Notes: generated by a model not told the origin, from the letters alone. A stretch of DNA of 64,000 nucleotides from Comamonas sp. JUb58 (GCF_004364775.1 NZ_SOAL01000017.1:1-64000); one strand, 5' to 3'; shown: positions 53,304 through 61,396, counted from the stretch's first letter. Made by a program: numbers and translations.

Positions 53304-53665
53304 GGTTGTACTTCCAATGGCCCAATGTGCGATGCCTCATAAACATAGGCCTTGCGCCCGCGCTCGCGGCCAAGGCCTGGCGCGCGTTGGGGACGTTGAC
53401 CACGCTGAATCTCGTCCCATTCCAGCCACTGATGCCGGTTCATCGCACGGTATGCGCCGACTTTGGTGTGGTGGAGGCTCACCAATGCGGCTGCAGACTC
53501 GAAGATGCAATCAGTGTGGAAGAACCCCCAGAGGCACAGGTTGGATAGCGCATCGCGCGCACCTACGCTGTACGCGCGATTGAATGACTTCACCAGTGGA
53601 ACGGTGCTTTCCGTGCTGACTGCAGCGCCCAGGTCTGCCGCCAAGGAAACTGCGTGTTCGATCAT
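53300..53665 (-). CDS. small phage protein, unknown function
   Basis: 121 aa beginning MIEHAVSLAADLGAAV, with an Arg-rich segment (RGQRPQRAPGLGRERGRKA). AGGAG lies 5 nt before the ATG. ATGA overlaps at both ends place it firmly in the early operon. No homologue recognised. Confidence 0.65.
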   Translation of the reverse strand: MIEHAVSLAADLGAAVSTESTVPLVKSFNRAYSVGARDALSNLCLWGFFHTDCIFESAAALVSLHHTKVGAYRAMNRHQWLEWDEIQRGQRPQRAPGLGRERGRKAYVYEASHIGPLEVQP

Positions 53666-54303
53666 CGTTTCTCCTGGGCTGTAGCCATGGCGGCAATGGC
53701 TGCGTCGATTTCCGCATCCACTTCGGCCGGTGCATATTTCACGCCGCCGAACTCTTCCGGCACGCTGAGATAGAAGTTGTGCGGCGGTACGCTGATGTCG
53801 CGCAGCCATTCGTACCGCGCCGCCTTCTTGATCGTTTCCGCATCCAGCGCGTCAGCGGTCTGGGCCTTGGGTGCTGTGGTAGAAGCCAGTTTGCGGGAAT
53901 CAGCGGTGTGCACCGAATCGCAAACTGTCGACGCTGCGGCCAGTACACCGCGCAGCTGGGCCTGCAGTGCCGGGATACGCTCGTCGCGCAGCTTCTGGAA
54001 GCGCAGGTACACATCGGCCGGCATGGCCTTGCCCATGTACTCCATGTGCAGCCGCTCTCTGCTGCACTCCAGCTGCACCAGCTGTTCGATCAGGTCCCAG
54101 GTGGCTGGGCCCGCTTGTGTGGCCACCGCCAGGGCGGCGTAGTCCGCGCCGGCGCGGAATGCGCTGGCCCATGCGCCGCCCACATCGGGCACGATTGCAT
54201 TCGTCCTGCAGGTGGTCAGATACTCATCGAGTGCTGCTGCACCAGCAGCAGACAGGTCATTGTTAGGTTGTACCTGGGCGAGGATGGGATGTTGGCTGGT
54301 CAT
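53662..54303 (-). CDS. phage protein, unknown function
   Basis: 213 aa. Predicted mostly helical, with a region YEWLRDISVPPHNFYLSVPEEFGGVKYAPAEVDAEIDAAIAAM at the C-terminus that looks like a short conserved phage module. ATGA overlaps at both ends. Function unknown. Confidence 0.65.
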   Translation of the reverse strand: MTSQHPILAQVQPNNDLSAAGAAALDEYLTTCRTNAIVPDVGGAWASAFRAGADYAALAVATQAGPATWDLIEQLVQLECSRERLHMEYMGKAMPADVYLRFQKLRDERIPALQAQLRGVLAAASTVCDSVHTADSRKLASTTAPKAQTADALDAETIKKAARYEWLRDISVPPHNFYLSVPEEFGGVKYAPAEVDAEIDAAIAAMATAQEKR

Positions 54304-55043
54304 GTTTCTTCCCGTTCACGGGTTGCTTCTATTGCTGAATCGAGGACGGCGCGCAGGTGGTCGAGCGCCGACTCGTAGTGCTGGCCACGGCCGCCGAATG
54401 CGCCCATGGCTCGCTGGAATGTTTCGTCGTTGAAGTGCGCCGCCTCTGCAAACGCTCGCAGGCGCTGGGCGTCCTGGGCGTTGGTGTCGTGGACCTGGTC
54501 GGCTGTGTCCTGGGCAATCTCGTCTGCTGAGCGCCGCTTGTGGTGCACCGCGCCCGAGGGGCCAGCGGCCATGACTTCAAGGATTTCGGCCTCAGAAAAG
54601 AAAATGCCCGCTTCTGCGGGCACTGTGACCAGAACGGAGTCGCCCGGCGGGCCCCCCCGGTTGACGGCGTACTCTTCAATGATCGGGCTGGTGAGCTTCA
54701 GGATGGCCTTGGCCAGCGCGCGGGCCTCGGGCTGATTGCGGGCGTGTGCATGCTGGCCGACCCAGCGCGCGGCAGCGATCAACTGCAGGGCGATGCTCAC
54801 CACGTCGCAGGGTGCCTTGCCGCCGTCCGGGATGGCCTGGTGCAGCAGGATGCTGCCGCTCTCCGGATAGTCGGCCAGCCAGCAGTGAATGCTTTCCACG
54901 CCTTCCGTTGGTGCGGCGCCGGTGGGCGTGAGGCTCAGGCACACACGGTCGCTCAGTTGCTTCTCTGTGCGCTCTGGTGCTATGGCATTCAGCGCATCGA
55001 GCAGCTGGTGACCGTTGAGGGTCAAAGTGGTGGGGCTGGACAT
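54300..55043 (-). CDS. phage protein, unknown function
   Basis: 247 aa (start at 55043, MSSPTTLTLNG). The N-terminal half contains WLADYPESGSILLHQAIPDGGKAP, the C-terminal half is acidic and helical. Contains a CCCGC hairpin in its coding sequence (about 54602). No function recognised. Confidence 0.6.
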   Translation of the reverse strand: MSSPTTLTLNGHQLLDALNAIAPERTEKQLSDRVCLSLTPTGAAPTEGVESIHCWLADYPESGSILLHQAIPDGGKAPCDVVSIALQLIAAARWVGQHAHARNQPEARALAKAILKLTSPIIEEYAVNRGGPPGDSVLVTVPAEAGIFFSEAEILEVMAAGPSGAVHHKRRSADEIAQDTADQVHDTNAQDAQRLRAFAEAAHFNDETFQRAMGAFGGRGQHYESALDHLRAVLDSAIEATREREET

Positions 55044-55045
55044 GG

Positions 55046-55420
55046 CTATCCCCGGAGGCGGTGGACGCGAGCACCAAGGCCGCGCCAAGGATGGTTAGGG
55101 CCGGGGCCGCTAGAGAGCGCTGCCTGCTCTTTGTCTTCGGCGGTTGCCGGAGCTGGAAGCGGGCTGGAGGGGGCCGATGTTAGCTTGGGCTCAGGGTAGG
55201 GACGCTCTGTGCACCCCTCCTGGCTTTCAATGAATGGGATTGAGAGGGCGCCCTTCAGCACCTTTGCAGCTTCCACCTCAACCTTTGCGCTGTTGATGAT
55301 GGTTTGCGCCGTCTCATTAACCATGCCGGCTTGTGCCAGGTCAACTGTTTTGGTTGGATCTACCAAGTTTCGCAACTGGTCGAAAAGAATATCTCGCAAG
55401 CCCTGAACGTTGTTGTTCAT
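55046..55420 (-). CDS. small phage protein (DILFDQLRNL family)
   Basis: 124 aa. MNNNVQGLRDILFDQLRNLVDPTKTVDLAQAGMVNETAQTIINSAKVEVEAAKV resembles a short recurrent phage family. The C-terminal half is Pro/Ser-rich and low complexity. Function unknown. The gene 5 bp upstream (55425-55676) has a similar core, so they may be duplicates. Confidence 0.65.
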   Translation of the reverse strand: MNNNVQGLRDILFDQLRNLVDPTKTVDLAQAGMVNETAQTIINSAKVEVEAAKVLKGALSIPFIESQEGCTERPYPEPKLTSAPSSPLPAPATAEDKEQAALSSGPGPNHPWRGLGARVHRLRG

Positions 55421-55424
55421 ACGA

Positions 55425-55676
55425 TCACCTCTTAAAGAAGTCAGTGGTTAGGTTTTGCTGCACTGCGTCTGCTTCCAATCGTGCGGTGCTTACAACGAGG
55501 GAAACACTCGTCATAACGGCGTTTTTTCTGTTCTTTGGAAATTCCCCTTGCTTCACGGATTGAAGCGTCTTCAGGAGCATTTGTTTTGTTGATTCAAAAC
55601 TTTCGATATTTTTGCTTTGAGTCGAATGATTTCCTGCACTTCCGGGGGGAGGGTCCATCCGTTCATTATTTTCCAT
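55425..55676 (-). CDS. small phage protein, possible paralog of its neighbour
   Basis: 83 aa. The core QMLLKTLQSVKQGEFPKNRKNAVMTSVSLVVSTARLEADAVQQ aligns roughly with the 55046-55420 product. Its 5' end overlaps the 3' end of the HNH gene by 106 bp in another frame, which is unusually long and suggests that the HNH gene was added here. Lower GC than most of the prophage. Confidence 0.55.
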   Translation of the reverse strand: MENNERMDPPPGSAGNHSTQSKNIESFESTKQMLLKTLQSVKQGEFPKNRKNAVMTSVSLVVSTARLEADAVQQNLTTDFFKR

Positions 55677-56416
55677 TGCTCGTTCCTTTTGATTAGAAGG
55701 AGGTTGTCAAGAGTGCGAGGCAAAGATTTATTTATCGCCACCAAATAATGGCCATCTGGTATTGGGCCATGCATGGATTCCCACTCAATAACATCGACTC
55801 GTTTCCAATCGATCCGTTGTTTGCCGGTGTTGGAAACTTTTCTAACCCTTATCCCGTGACTATCTACTGTCTCAGCCCCTAATGCGGCATGGTAACCGCG
55901 CCCCACGCGATTTTCGCTACGCGTTCTCAAACCATGTTTGATTTGAGCAACATAAATCGCGGAAAGACTTCTACCAAGTTTCGCTGCGATGTCTGATCGC
56001 CTGCAGTCACTTTTAGTCATGACGTTTAGTATTTCTAAATCGCTTTGACTCCATGGCTTTCTCGGCTCATTAGTCCCTTTAATGGGTTTATTGGAGAGTC
56101 CAATAATTTTCGCTCTTTTGCGGGTGGCGGTTTCCTTACGTTCAAGTATTTCGCTGATTTGCCTATATGTATGTGTTTCATACAAGCGCCTGAGTGTTTC
56201 ATCCTCAAGCTGTGTCCAGCTTTCTAATGGAACATATTGATTTTTAAACCCTAGCTTTTTAATTTGCTGAAAAATGGCCGGTTTGGTTCTGTTCAGCTGT
56301 GTGGCAATATGGTCGGGAGATTTCTTCTCATTAGTAAGAAACAGCAAAGTTTCTATATCGGATGCCGTCCATGGACGGTTAATGCGAGGTCTTTTCACTT
56401 TGCTGTCTGTCTTCAT
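55571..56416 (-). CDS. HNH-type protein with three tandem Myb/SANT-like repeats
   Basis: 281 aa. Residues about 12-57, 64-108 and 118-161 are three similar HTH repeats each starting PW[ST] or SW[ST] (RPWTASDIETLLFLTNE, ESWTQLEDETLRRLYE, KPWSQSDLEILNVMTK). The C-terminus (IEWESMHGPIPDGHYLVAINKSLPRTLDNLLLIKR) resembles the HNH_3 class, but the usual His/Asn metal residues are not obvious, so catalysis is uncertain. Very AT-rich relative to its neighbours, so recently acquired, like a homing or free-standing endonuclease. Confidence 0.75.
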   Translation of the reverse strand: MKTDSKVKRPRINRPWTASDIETLLFLTNEKKSPDHIATQLNRTKPAIFQQIKKLGFKNQYVPLESWTQLEDETLRRLYETHTYRQISEILERKETATRKRAKIIGLSNKPIKGTNEPRKPWSQSDLEILNVMTKSDCRRSDIAAKLGRSLSAIYVAQIKHGLRTRSENRVGRGYHAALGAETVDSHGIRVRKVSNTGKQRIDWKRVDVIEWESMHGPIPDGHYLVAINKSLPRTLDNLLLIKRNEQWKIMNGWTLPPEVQEIIRLKAKISKVLNQQNKCS

Positions 56417-56419
56417 ATC

Positions 56420-56527
56420 TCAGTGTCCACAAGGCAGGCCTTCGCCTGGTTCGGGTTCTCGTTCCACGGGCGCGCCGCAGCTGCCGCAGCGCTTGGGTGG
56501 GCTGGGTGGGGTGGTTTGCTGGGTCAT
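56420..56527 (-). CDS. 35-aa zinc-ribbon-like phage miniprotein
   Basis: MTQQTTPPSPPKRCGSCGAP..., ending LPCGH, with CxxC and C-x-H so a half zinc ribbon. Its ATG overlaps the TGA of the RdgC fusion gene (ATGA) and its stop lies 3 bp before the HNH start. The overlaps support a real gene. Function unknown. Confidence 0.6.
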   Translation of the reverse strand: MTQQTTPPSPPKRCGSCGAPVEREPEPGEGLPCGH

Positions 56528-57651
56528 CCGATGACCTTTCGCGCGCCGGAGCTGTCCATCTTGGTGACGATGCCCTGGTGCTCCATGGCTTCCAGCAGGC
56601 TGGCGGCGCGGTTGTAGCCGATCCGGAGGAGGCGCTGCACCATCGAAATGCTGCCCTTGTTCTCAGCGCGGACAAGTTCTACGGCTTGCTCGTAAATCGG
56701 GTCCTGAGAGCCGTCGCCTGAGCCAGAGGGAGCCAGGGCACTCGCCTGAGGCATTGCGCCCAGCTCGGTACGGCCTTCGCCGCCCAGCGCGTCGATCAGA
56801 TCAGGGATCAGCTTGGACAGCTCGCCGGTGGCGATGGCCACATCAGCGTCGAAGCCGTTCTCGTCGGGCTTGTCTTCCAGCACCACGCCCAGCAGCTCCA
56901 CCTTTTTGAGCTGCATGCCTTCGGTGAGCACAAAGCTCACTCGGTCATCCCAGGTCAAGGCCAGCTTGGTGGGCAGCTTGCCTTGGTCGATGTGTTCGCG
57001 GACCTCGTCAATGCCCAGGGGGTGGCGACCATAGCGCACAACCGCTTTGGATTCGTCTGTGCCCTTGAGCTCGCACTCCTGGTCGATGCTGAAGCCGGCG
57101 GGCGCGTCGTAGCTGTGCAGCCAGGCGGCCATCGCACCCTGGGGGCTGTTATGGGTGTCGATCAGCGCGACGGCAAAGCCGGGCGAGGCTTCCACCAGCA
57201 TGGTCACCACGATGTCGGCCCGGCCCTGCGTGCTGGCATCGATCACCAGCAGGCGCGCGGCAGGGTCGATCCATACCCAGGTGCCCGCCTGCTTGGTGAA
57301 GGCCATGGGCAGCAGCTCCAGCTTGCACTCGTCCTTCAGGTCTTGGCGCTCCTTCCGGCCAGGCTTGCGGCCTTCGGTTTCCTCGATGTGGGCCGCCTTC
57401 TCATCGATCTTGCGGCTGAGCACGCTGGCGGGCAGCATCTTGCTCTCGCTCATGAGGCGCACTATCCAGTGGCCGCCCACAGACTCGACCATGGCGCCGT
57501 GCTCTTCGCCGCGCGGCGGCACCCAGCCCGTGGACTGCTCTTGTGTGGCGCCGCACACCTCAAATTGCTGCTTGGCCAGCGCCTGGTCGAGTTGCACCAG
57601 GTCGGGCTGCCAGGCTTCGGAAATGCGGTAAATGATCAGATTTTTAAACAT
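56524..57651 (-). CDS. rdgC: RdgC recombination protein fused to FtsK-gamma-like winged helix
   Basis: 375 aa. Residues 1-290 are RdgC (MFKNLIIYRI..., WVPPRGEEHGAMV, SVGGHWIVRLMSESKMLPASVL, LPMAFTKQAGTWVWIDP, LTEGMQLKKVELLG), a ring-forming DNA-binding protein that limits RecA. After a Ser/Gly/Pro linker, residues 317-375 (DPIYEQAVELV...SISMVQRLLRIGYNRAASLLEAMEHQGIV) match the FtsK gamma domain, which reads KOPS sequences. No ATPase region is present. The start at 57651 is the canonical RdgC start. The fusion seems new to me. Confidence 0.88.
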   Translation of the reverse strand: MFKNLIIYRISEAWQPDLVQLDQALAKQQFEVCGATQEQSTGWVPPRGEEHGAMVESVGGHWIVRLMSESKMLPASVLSRKIDEKAAHIEETEGRKPGRKERQDLKDECKLELLPMAFTKQAGTWVWIDPAARLLVIDASTQGRADIVVTMLVEASPGFAVALIDTHNSPQGAMAAWLHSYDAPAGFSIDQECELKGTDESKAVVRYGRHPLGIDEVREHIDQGKLPTKLALTWDDRVSFVLTEGMQLKKVELLGVVLEDKPDENGFDADVAIATGELSKLIPDLIDALGGEGRTELGAMPQASALAPSGSGDGSQDPIYEQAVELVRAENKGSISMVQRLLRIGYNRAASLLEAMEHQGIVTKMDSSGARKVIG

Positions 57652-57674
57652 GGGTGTTCCAAGAATGCAAACGA

Positions 57675-57689
57675 CCCGCACTGGGCGGG
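57675..57689. repeat. copy of the CCCGC-type prophage hairpin
   Basis: CCCGCACTGGGCGGG, the same 15-mer as at 61405-61419. In the spacer before rdgC and behind the zinc-ribbon gene. Confidence 0.55.
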
Positions 57690-57700
57690 TCGGTGTTGTG

Positions 57701-58112
57701 TCAGTGGTTGATGTTGGCCGCCACCGCTTCCGGCCAAGGGGTCCCCTTGGACACGGCTTCAGCTACGCGCTGTCGGCCATAGGCCGTCATGGTGGGGTGG
57801 GTGTGCAGGCAGCAATCAGCTGCCACCAGGAATGAATCGGCGCGCTTGAGGCAGACAGGGCACTGCAGTGCTTGTCCGTTGGCAACGCCTGGGCAGCAGT
57901 CTTCCGCATCGTCATCGTCCTCATAGCGAGAGCGACACACCCTGCATTTGAAAATGACTGTCGGTGGGCAGCAGCTTTTTGCGTCCTCTTGGTCGGTATG
58001 CTCTTCTCCGCACGCTGCGCACGCATAGCTTTCGATGGTGCCGCCGGCGTAACCTGCGTCGCTATGTTCGGGCCTACGCAGTTCGTGCTGATGATGCGAG
58101 TGAAAAAGTCAT
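57701..58112 (-). pseudogene. Cys-rich zinc-ribbon phage gene, frameshifted in a T5 run
   Basis: The ATG at 58112 overlaps the TGA of the upstream gene (ATGA), the operon's usual junction, but the reading frame ends after 12 codons. Removing one T from the five-T run (58103-58107 on the plus strand) opens one frame of 136 codons to 57701: a Cys-rich protein with YACAACGEEH, FKCRVCRSRYEDDDDAEDCC and LQCPVCLKRA...DCC, three zinc-ribbon-like units. Without the shift only a GTG-initiated 79-aa remnant (57701-57940) is possible. Real inactivation, sequencing error or programmed +1 shifting are all possible. Confidence 0.7.
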
Positions 58113-59203
58113 GCGTCTGCATGCTTCGCCCCCAGGTCGACCTGCAGCAGGTGTTGGACCATGGCATCGCGGATGGCCGGCAGATCGCAGGCGCGATACA
58201 GGCGCTTTGACTTGTCGGTGGCCACAGGCGGAAAGCCCAGCTGCTCCAGGCCGGCGGCGTCGATGCTCAGCGGCGCGATCAAGGTCTTGATCTGGCCCAG
58301 CGACACGCTCGCATCTGTATCCACCTCGGTGGCCGGTGCGGCGCCGGCGGCGGCACGCGCGGCAGGTTGCGGCATGGCGGCGGGTGCTGGCCGCGCAGCA
58401 GCGCCGGGCGCCGGAGCTGGTGCCGCTGCAGGTGCCGCAACAGGTTCTGCCACAGGTTCTGCAACTGGTGCCGCTTGCGGCGCGGGCGCCAGGGCCTGAC
58501 GCTGGCGGGCCAGCTCGGCGGCCTGCTCGTCCAGTTTGCGCTGCTGCGCGGCCAGCTCTGCCGCCACCCGCTCGTTTTCCTGCCGCTGGGCTTCGGCTGC
58601 GTCAGCAGAGCGGCGGTCTGCGGCCATCTGCTCCAGGCGGCCGATGGTTGCCGCCTTCTCGGCGGCGGCGCGGTCGGCGAATTCCTCGAACACTGCCGCG
58701 CTCACGTCGATGCCGCGCACGTAAGCGATGCCCGCCTCGATGCGCTCCACCGGCAGGCCGCGCGCCTTGTCCGAGTAGCCGGCAATGGTGGCGATGGCCT
58801 CGGTGTGCTTCTGCACACGCTCGGCCTCGGCCTTTTCCTTGGCGGCTTTCTCGTCGGCCAGCTTCTGCTCATGGGCCTTGATCTGCTTGTCGATCGCAAC
58901 CTCTGCGGGCTCCACGATGGCGATCAGGCGGGTAGCCTCCGTCTCGATCACCGTCTTGCAGTCGTTCAGTTGCCCCTTGGTCTGGTCGCGCAGGCGCTGG
59001 ATGGCAAAGCGGCCAGACTCGCGCAGCTCCAGACGCGCATCGCGCGCAGCCTTTGCGCCCTTGGTGGTGGTCATGTCGTAGGCCACGTTGTGGTACTTGG
59101 CGGCCAGCGCCGTCATATCGGCCTCCAAGGGCGTGAACAGCGCCAGGGCGGCGTCGTTGATGCTGGGGGTGCCCAGGGCGGTGGTGGTCAATTCGTTGCT
59201 CAT
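58109..59203 (-). CDS. phage coiled-coil protein (DUF1351-like) in recombination module
   Basis: 364 aa. Long coiled coil (residues 65-235: KGQLNDCKTVIETEATRLIAIVEPAEVAIDKQIKAHEQKLADEKAAKEKAEAERVQ), Ala/Pro-rich linker, and a C-terminal module LGQIKTLIAPLSIDAAGLEQLGFPPVATDKSKRLYRACDLPAIRDAMVQHL. Proteins of this kind accompany Erf/RecT and YqaJ genes in phages. Function unknown. The start at 59203 has GAGG upstream. Confidence 0.7.
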   Translation of the reverse strand: MSNELTTTALGTPSINDAALALFTPLEADMTALAAKYHNVAYDMTTTKGAKAARDARLELRESGRFAIQRLRDQTKGQLNDCKTVIETEATRLIAIVEPAEVAIDKQIKAHEQKLADEKAAKEKAEAERVQKHTEAIATIAGYSDKARGLPVERIEAGIAYVRGIDVSAAVFEEFADRAAAEKAATIGRLEQMAADRRSADAAEAQRQENERVAAELAAQQRKLDEQAAELARQRQALAPAPQAAPVAEPVAEPVAAPAAAPAPAPGAAARPAPAAMPQPAARAAAGAAPATEVDTDASVSLGQIKTLIAPLSIDAAGLEQLGFPPVATDKSKRLYRACDLPAIRDAMVQHLLQVDLGAKHADA

Positions 59204-59210
59204 GGCGTCC

Positions 59211-59945
59211 TCAAGCTGCAAATGGGTCTGCGATCACGGCGTTGCCCATGGCCTGGGCGACGGCGGCCTGGGCCTGCGGGTAGGCAGCGGCCATGTCCGT
59301 GTGGTGGGAGTGGGTCTGGTCGAACTCGGTCAGCGCTTGGCGGAAATATTCCTGTGCGGCTTCCAGGCGCTGCTGGATCAGCGCTTCCTTGTCCAAGTCG
59401 CGCTTGATGGTCCAGCTGGTGATACGGTGATGCTCGGCGATGTGGTCCACGATGTGCATCGTTGGGGGCTCATAGCCGATCAGCTTGTCTGGGGTGTTGA
59501 CCAGGCAGTAGTCGACCTGCCACTCGTCAGCATCCCAAAGCATCATGTACGCGCGCATCTGCCACTCGTAGATGGGGTCCATGCAGTCCTTGAGCCAGCC
59601 GGGGAAGGTCTTGGCCGACCAGGATGCTTTGATGTCGTGGCCGCGCCGGGGGGCCGCGTCGAACAGATCGCACTCGCCGCTAAGCCATTTGTTGGTGCGG
59701 CGCTCGGTGTTCTTCACCAAGGCCAGGCCGCGCACGCGGTTGAGCAGCTCGATGCATTCCTGCTCGACCTCGATGCCCTTCTGGGTTTCCTTGCTGGAAA
59801 ACTCGAAGTCGATGCCGAAGATTTCCTGCTGGGCCAGGCTGCGGATGTAGGTCTTAGCTCCCACCGACAGGATGCCCTCGGCCTTGGTCTTGGGCTCGGT
59901 CATGATGCGGCCCAGGCTGTGGCACCGGAAGAGAGTGTTATGCAT
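59211..59945 (-). CDS. YqaJ-type viral recombinase exonuclease
   Basis: 244 aa. Lambda-exonuclease-superfamily nuclease. Candidate catalytic residues: Glu59 (KGIEVEQ), Asp93 (SGECDLF), Asp104 and Lys106 (GHDIKASW). It pairs with the Erf annealase encoded just upstream, giving an exonuclease plus annealase recombination system. The start at 59945 overlaps the Erf gene by 8 bp. Confidence 0.88.
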   Translation of the reverse strand: MHNTLFRCHSLGRIMTEPKTKAEGILSVGAKTYIRSLAQQEIFGIDFEFSSKETQKGIEVEQECIELLNRVRGLALVKNTERRTNKWLSGECDLFDAAPRRGHDIKASWSAKTFPGWLKDCMDPIYEWQMRAYMMLWDADEWQVDYCLVNTPDKLIGYEPPTMHIVDHIAEHHRITSWTIKRDLDKEALIQQRLEAAQEYFRQALTEFDQTHSHHTDMAAAYPQAQAAVAQAMGNAVIADPFAA

Positions 59946-60705
59946 TGGAAACCCCCATTGCTGCGTTGAAGTCCTTGAGGCCCTGGATGTCGCGGGCCTT
60001 GCTGATTTCGGCGCGCGCTTGCTTGCACGCGGCCTGGAACTCTGGCGTTCCCTTGACGCTGAGCGCGTAGTCGATCCAGCCCTGCGTGAATTCAGACACG
60101 GGCTTGGCCGGGGCGGTGCCCGGCGGGCTGGCGGCGTTGCCGTCGTCGTCGTCTTCGCCCACGGCCACGTTGAAGATGTCCTTGAGCAGGTAGCGCTTGC
60201 CGAAGCTCTTGCCCGAGCCAACGGCATGCGTGCGGTTCATCACATCGCCGCCCTTGGGGCCCTTGCCGTCGGCGGGCATGTCGCAGTGGTAGGTGCGGGT
60301 GTGGCCGCCGATGTGGGCGACGTAGCAGAGCACGCGCACACAGCCTTCCGGTGCGCCTTCGCCCTCGTCAAAGCTCAGTGAGAAGCCGGAGGAGGTGTAC
60401 AAGGGACGCAGATGGCGATCCAGCTGCCCATAACTGGCGTACCGGCTGCGTGTCTGCGGGTTTACCGCGTCCGCAGCGATCCGGACCATCTGCGCCTGCG
60501 CGCTCACCATGGCCATGTTGAATTGCTGCTCGGCCTCCTTGGCCGTGATGCGCTCATGCAGGTCCAGCAGGCGCTCCATCTTGTCCATCGGGATTTCTGG
60601 ATTCTTAGCCGCGGCGATGATGGCCCGGGTCAGCTTCGCGGCTTCGGTGTTGTCCTGCTGCATGGGGAGGGCAGGTGCTGGGGGGCGGGTGGTGACTTCG
60701 TTCAT
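59938..60705 (-). CDS. erf: Erf-family single-strand annealing protein
   Basis: 255 aa. ERF superfamily: FNMAMVSAQAQMVRIAADAVNPQTRSRYASYGQLDRHLRPLYTSSGFSLSF and GPKGGDVMNRTHAVGSGKSFGKRYLLKDIFNVAVGEDDDDGN. P22-type annealase that promotes phage circularisation and recombination. The downstream YqaJ nuclease is its partner. Confidence 0.93.
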   Translation of the reverse strand: MNEVTTRPPAPALPMQQDNTEAAKLTRAIIAAAKNPEIPMDKMERLLDLHERITAKEAEQQFNMAMVSAQAQMVRIAADAVNPQTRSRYASYGQLDRHLRPLYTSSGFSLSFDEGEGAPEGCVRVLCYVAHIGGHTRTYHCDMPADGKGPKGGDVMNRTHAVGSGKSFGKRYLLKDIFNVAVGEDDDDGNAASPPGTAPAKPVSEFTQGWIDYALSVKGTPEFQAACKQARAEISKARDIQGLKDFNAAMGVSNA

Positions 60706-60709
60706 GGCG

Positions 60710-60808
60710 TTACAGGAATGCGATGTTGGTCTTGGCGATGATGTTTACGGCCGCGATGGCGGTAACGTTCAGCGCGATGTAGAGCAGGACCCAGAGGGGG
60801 AGCTTCAT
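60710..60808 (-). CDS. 32-aa phage membrane peptide
   Basis: MKLPLWVLLYIALNVTAIAAV..., a single hydrophobic helix. AAGGAA lies 8 nt before the ATG. ATGA overlap with the gene upstream. Function unknown. Confidence 0.65.
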   Translation of the reverse strand: MKLPLWVLLYIALNVTAIAAVNIIAKTNIAFL

Positions 60809-60981
60809 TGGTCGGTTCCTTTCTTGGTGCTCAGTGCCACCTGCTGGGCGGCGTGCATGGCGTCCTGCACATCGGCGGCCGTGGCCTGCTCGACGGCCAG
60901 GTCGGTACCAGGGTCGTAAAAGAAGATCACCGCCAGCAGGGCGGCCAGCATCCAAGCTGTGTGGATTGCGTTTTTACGCAT
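60805..60981 (-). CDS. 58-aa phage membrane protein
   Basis: MRKNAIHTAWMLAALLAVIFFYDPG is a membrane helix; the rest is Ala-rich and helical. GGAG precedes the ATG at 60981. ATGA overlap with the 32-aa gene and an 8-bp overlap with the gene upstream. Function unknown. Confidence 0.65.
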   Translation of the reverse strand: MRKNAIHTAWMLAALLAVIFFYDPGTDLAVEQATAADVQDAMHAAQQVALSTKKGTDQ

Positions 60982-61153
60982 AGCGGCTCCAGATAAATGC
61001 GAACAGGACCAGCGCGGCGGCCAGGCCCAGCCAAAAGAAAGGCCGCTTGTGCAGCGGCCTGGTGTAGCTTTCAAACGGGTCAAAGTACGCGGCGCCCCGG
61101 CCCCATGCTTCTTCCATCGTTCGCGGGGTGGGGCGGTTCAGTGGATGACGCAT
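60974..61153 (-). CDS. 59-aa phage membrane protein
   Basis: MRHPLNRPTPRTMEEAWGRG, ending in a membrane helix FFWLGLAAALVLFAFIW. AAGGAAG precedes the ATG at 61153. Overlaps its neighbours on both sides, as in the rest of the operon. Function unknown. Confidence 0.65.
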   Translation of the reverse strand: MRHPLNRPTPRTMEEAWGRGAAYFDPFESYTRPLHKRPFFWLGLAAALVLFAFIWSRYA

Positions 61154-61383
61154 GCAAGCTCTTCCTTGAGTTCGCCCAGCACACGATGAACGCGGTGGCC
61201 GCCTGCCGGCGAGATTCGATCCAGCTTTTCCGCCGCTTCCATGCCGATCTCCTGGTAGCTTTTGATCAGCTCCAGCAGTTGGGCGTTTTGCTCTTCGAGC
61301 CGGGCGCGCTCTGGATCGGCCGGCGGATCGTCGGGCAGCATGCCGTCATAGCCGGCCTGGGCGCGAGTGAGTGCATAGGTCAT
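61138..61383 (-). CDS. 81-aa phage protein, first gene of the leftward operon
   Basis: MTYALTRAQAGYDGMLPDD, with a short coiled coil (ARLEEQNAQLLELIKSYQEIGMEAAEKLDRI). The start at 61383 lies 14 nt after the second leader terminator's T-run. It is the first coding gene after the long leader. Function unknown. Confidence 0.7.
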   Translation of the reverse strand: MTYALTRAQAGYDGMLPDDPPADPERARLEEQNAQLLELIKSYQEIGMEAAEKLDRISPAGGHRVHRVLGELKEELACVIH

Positions 61384-61396
61384 AGGAAGCCCCAAA

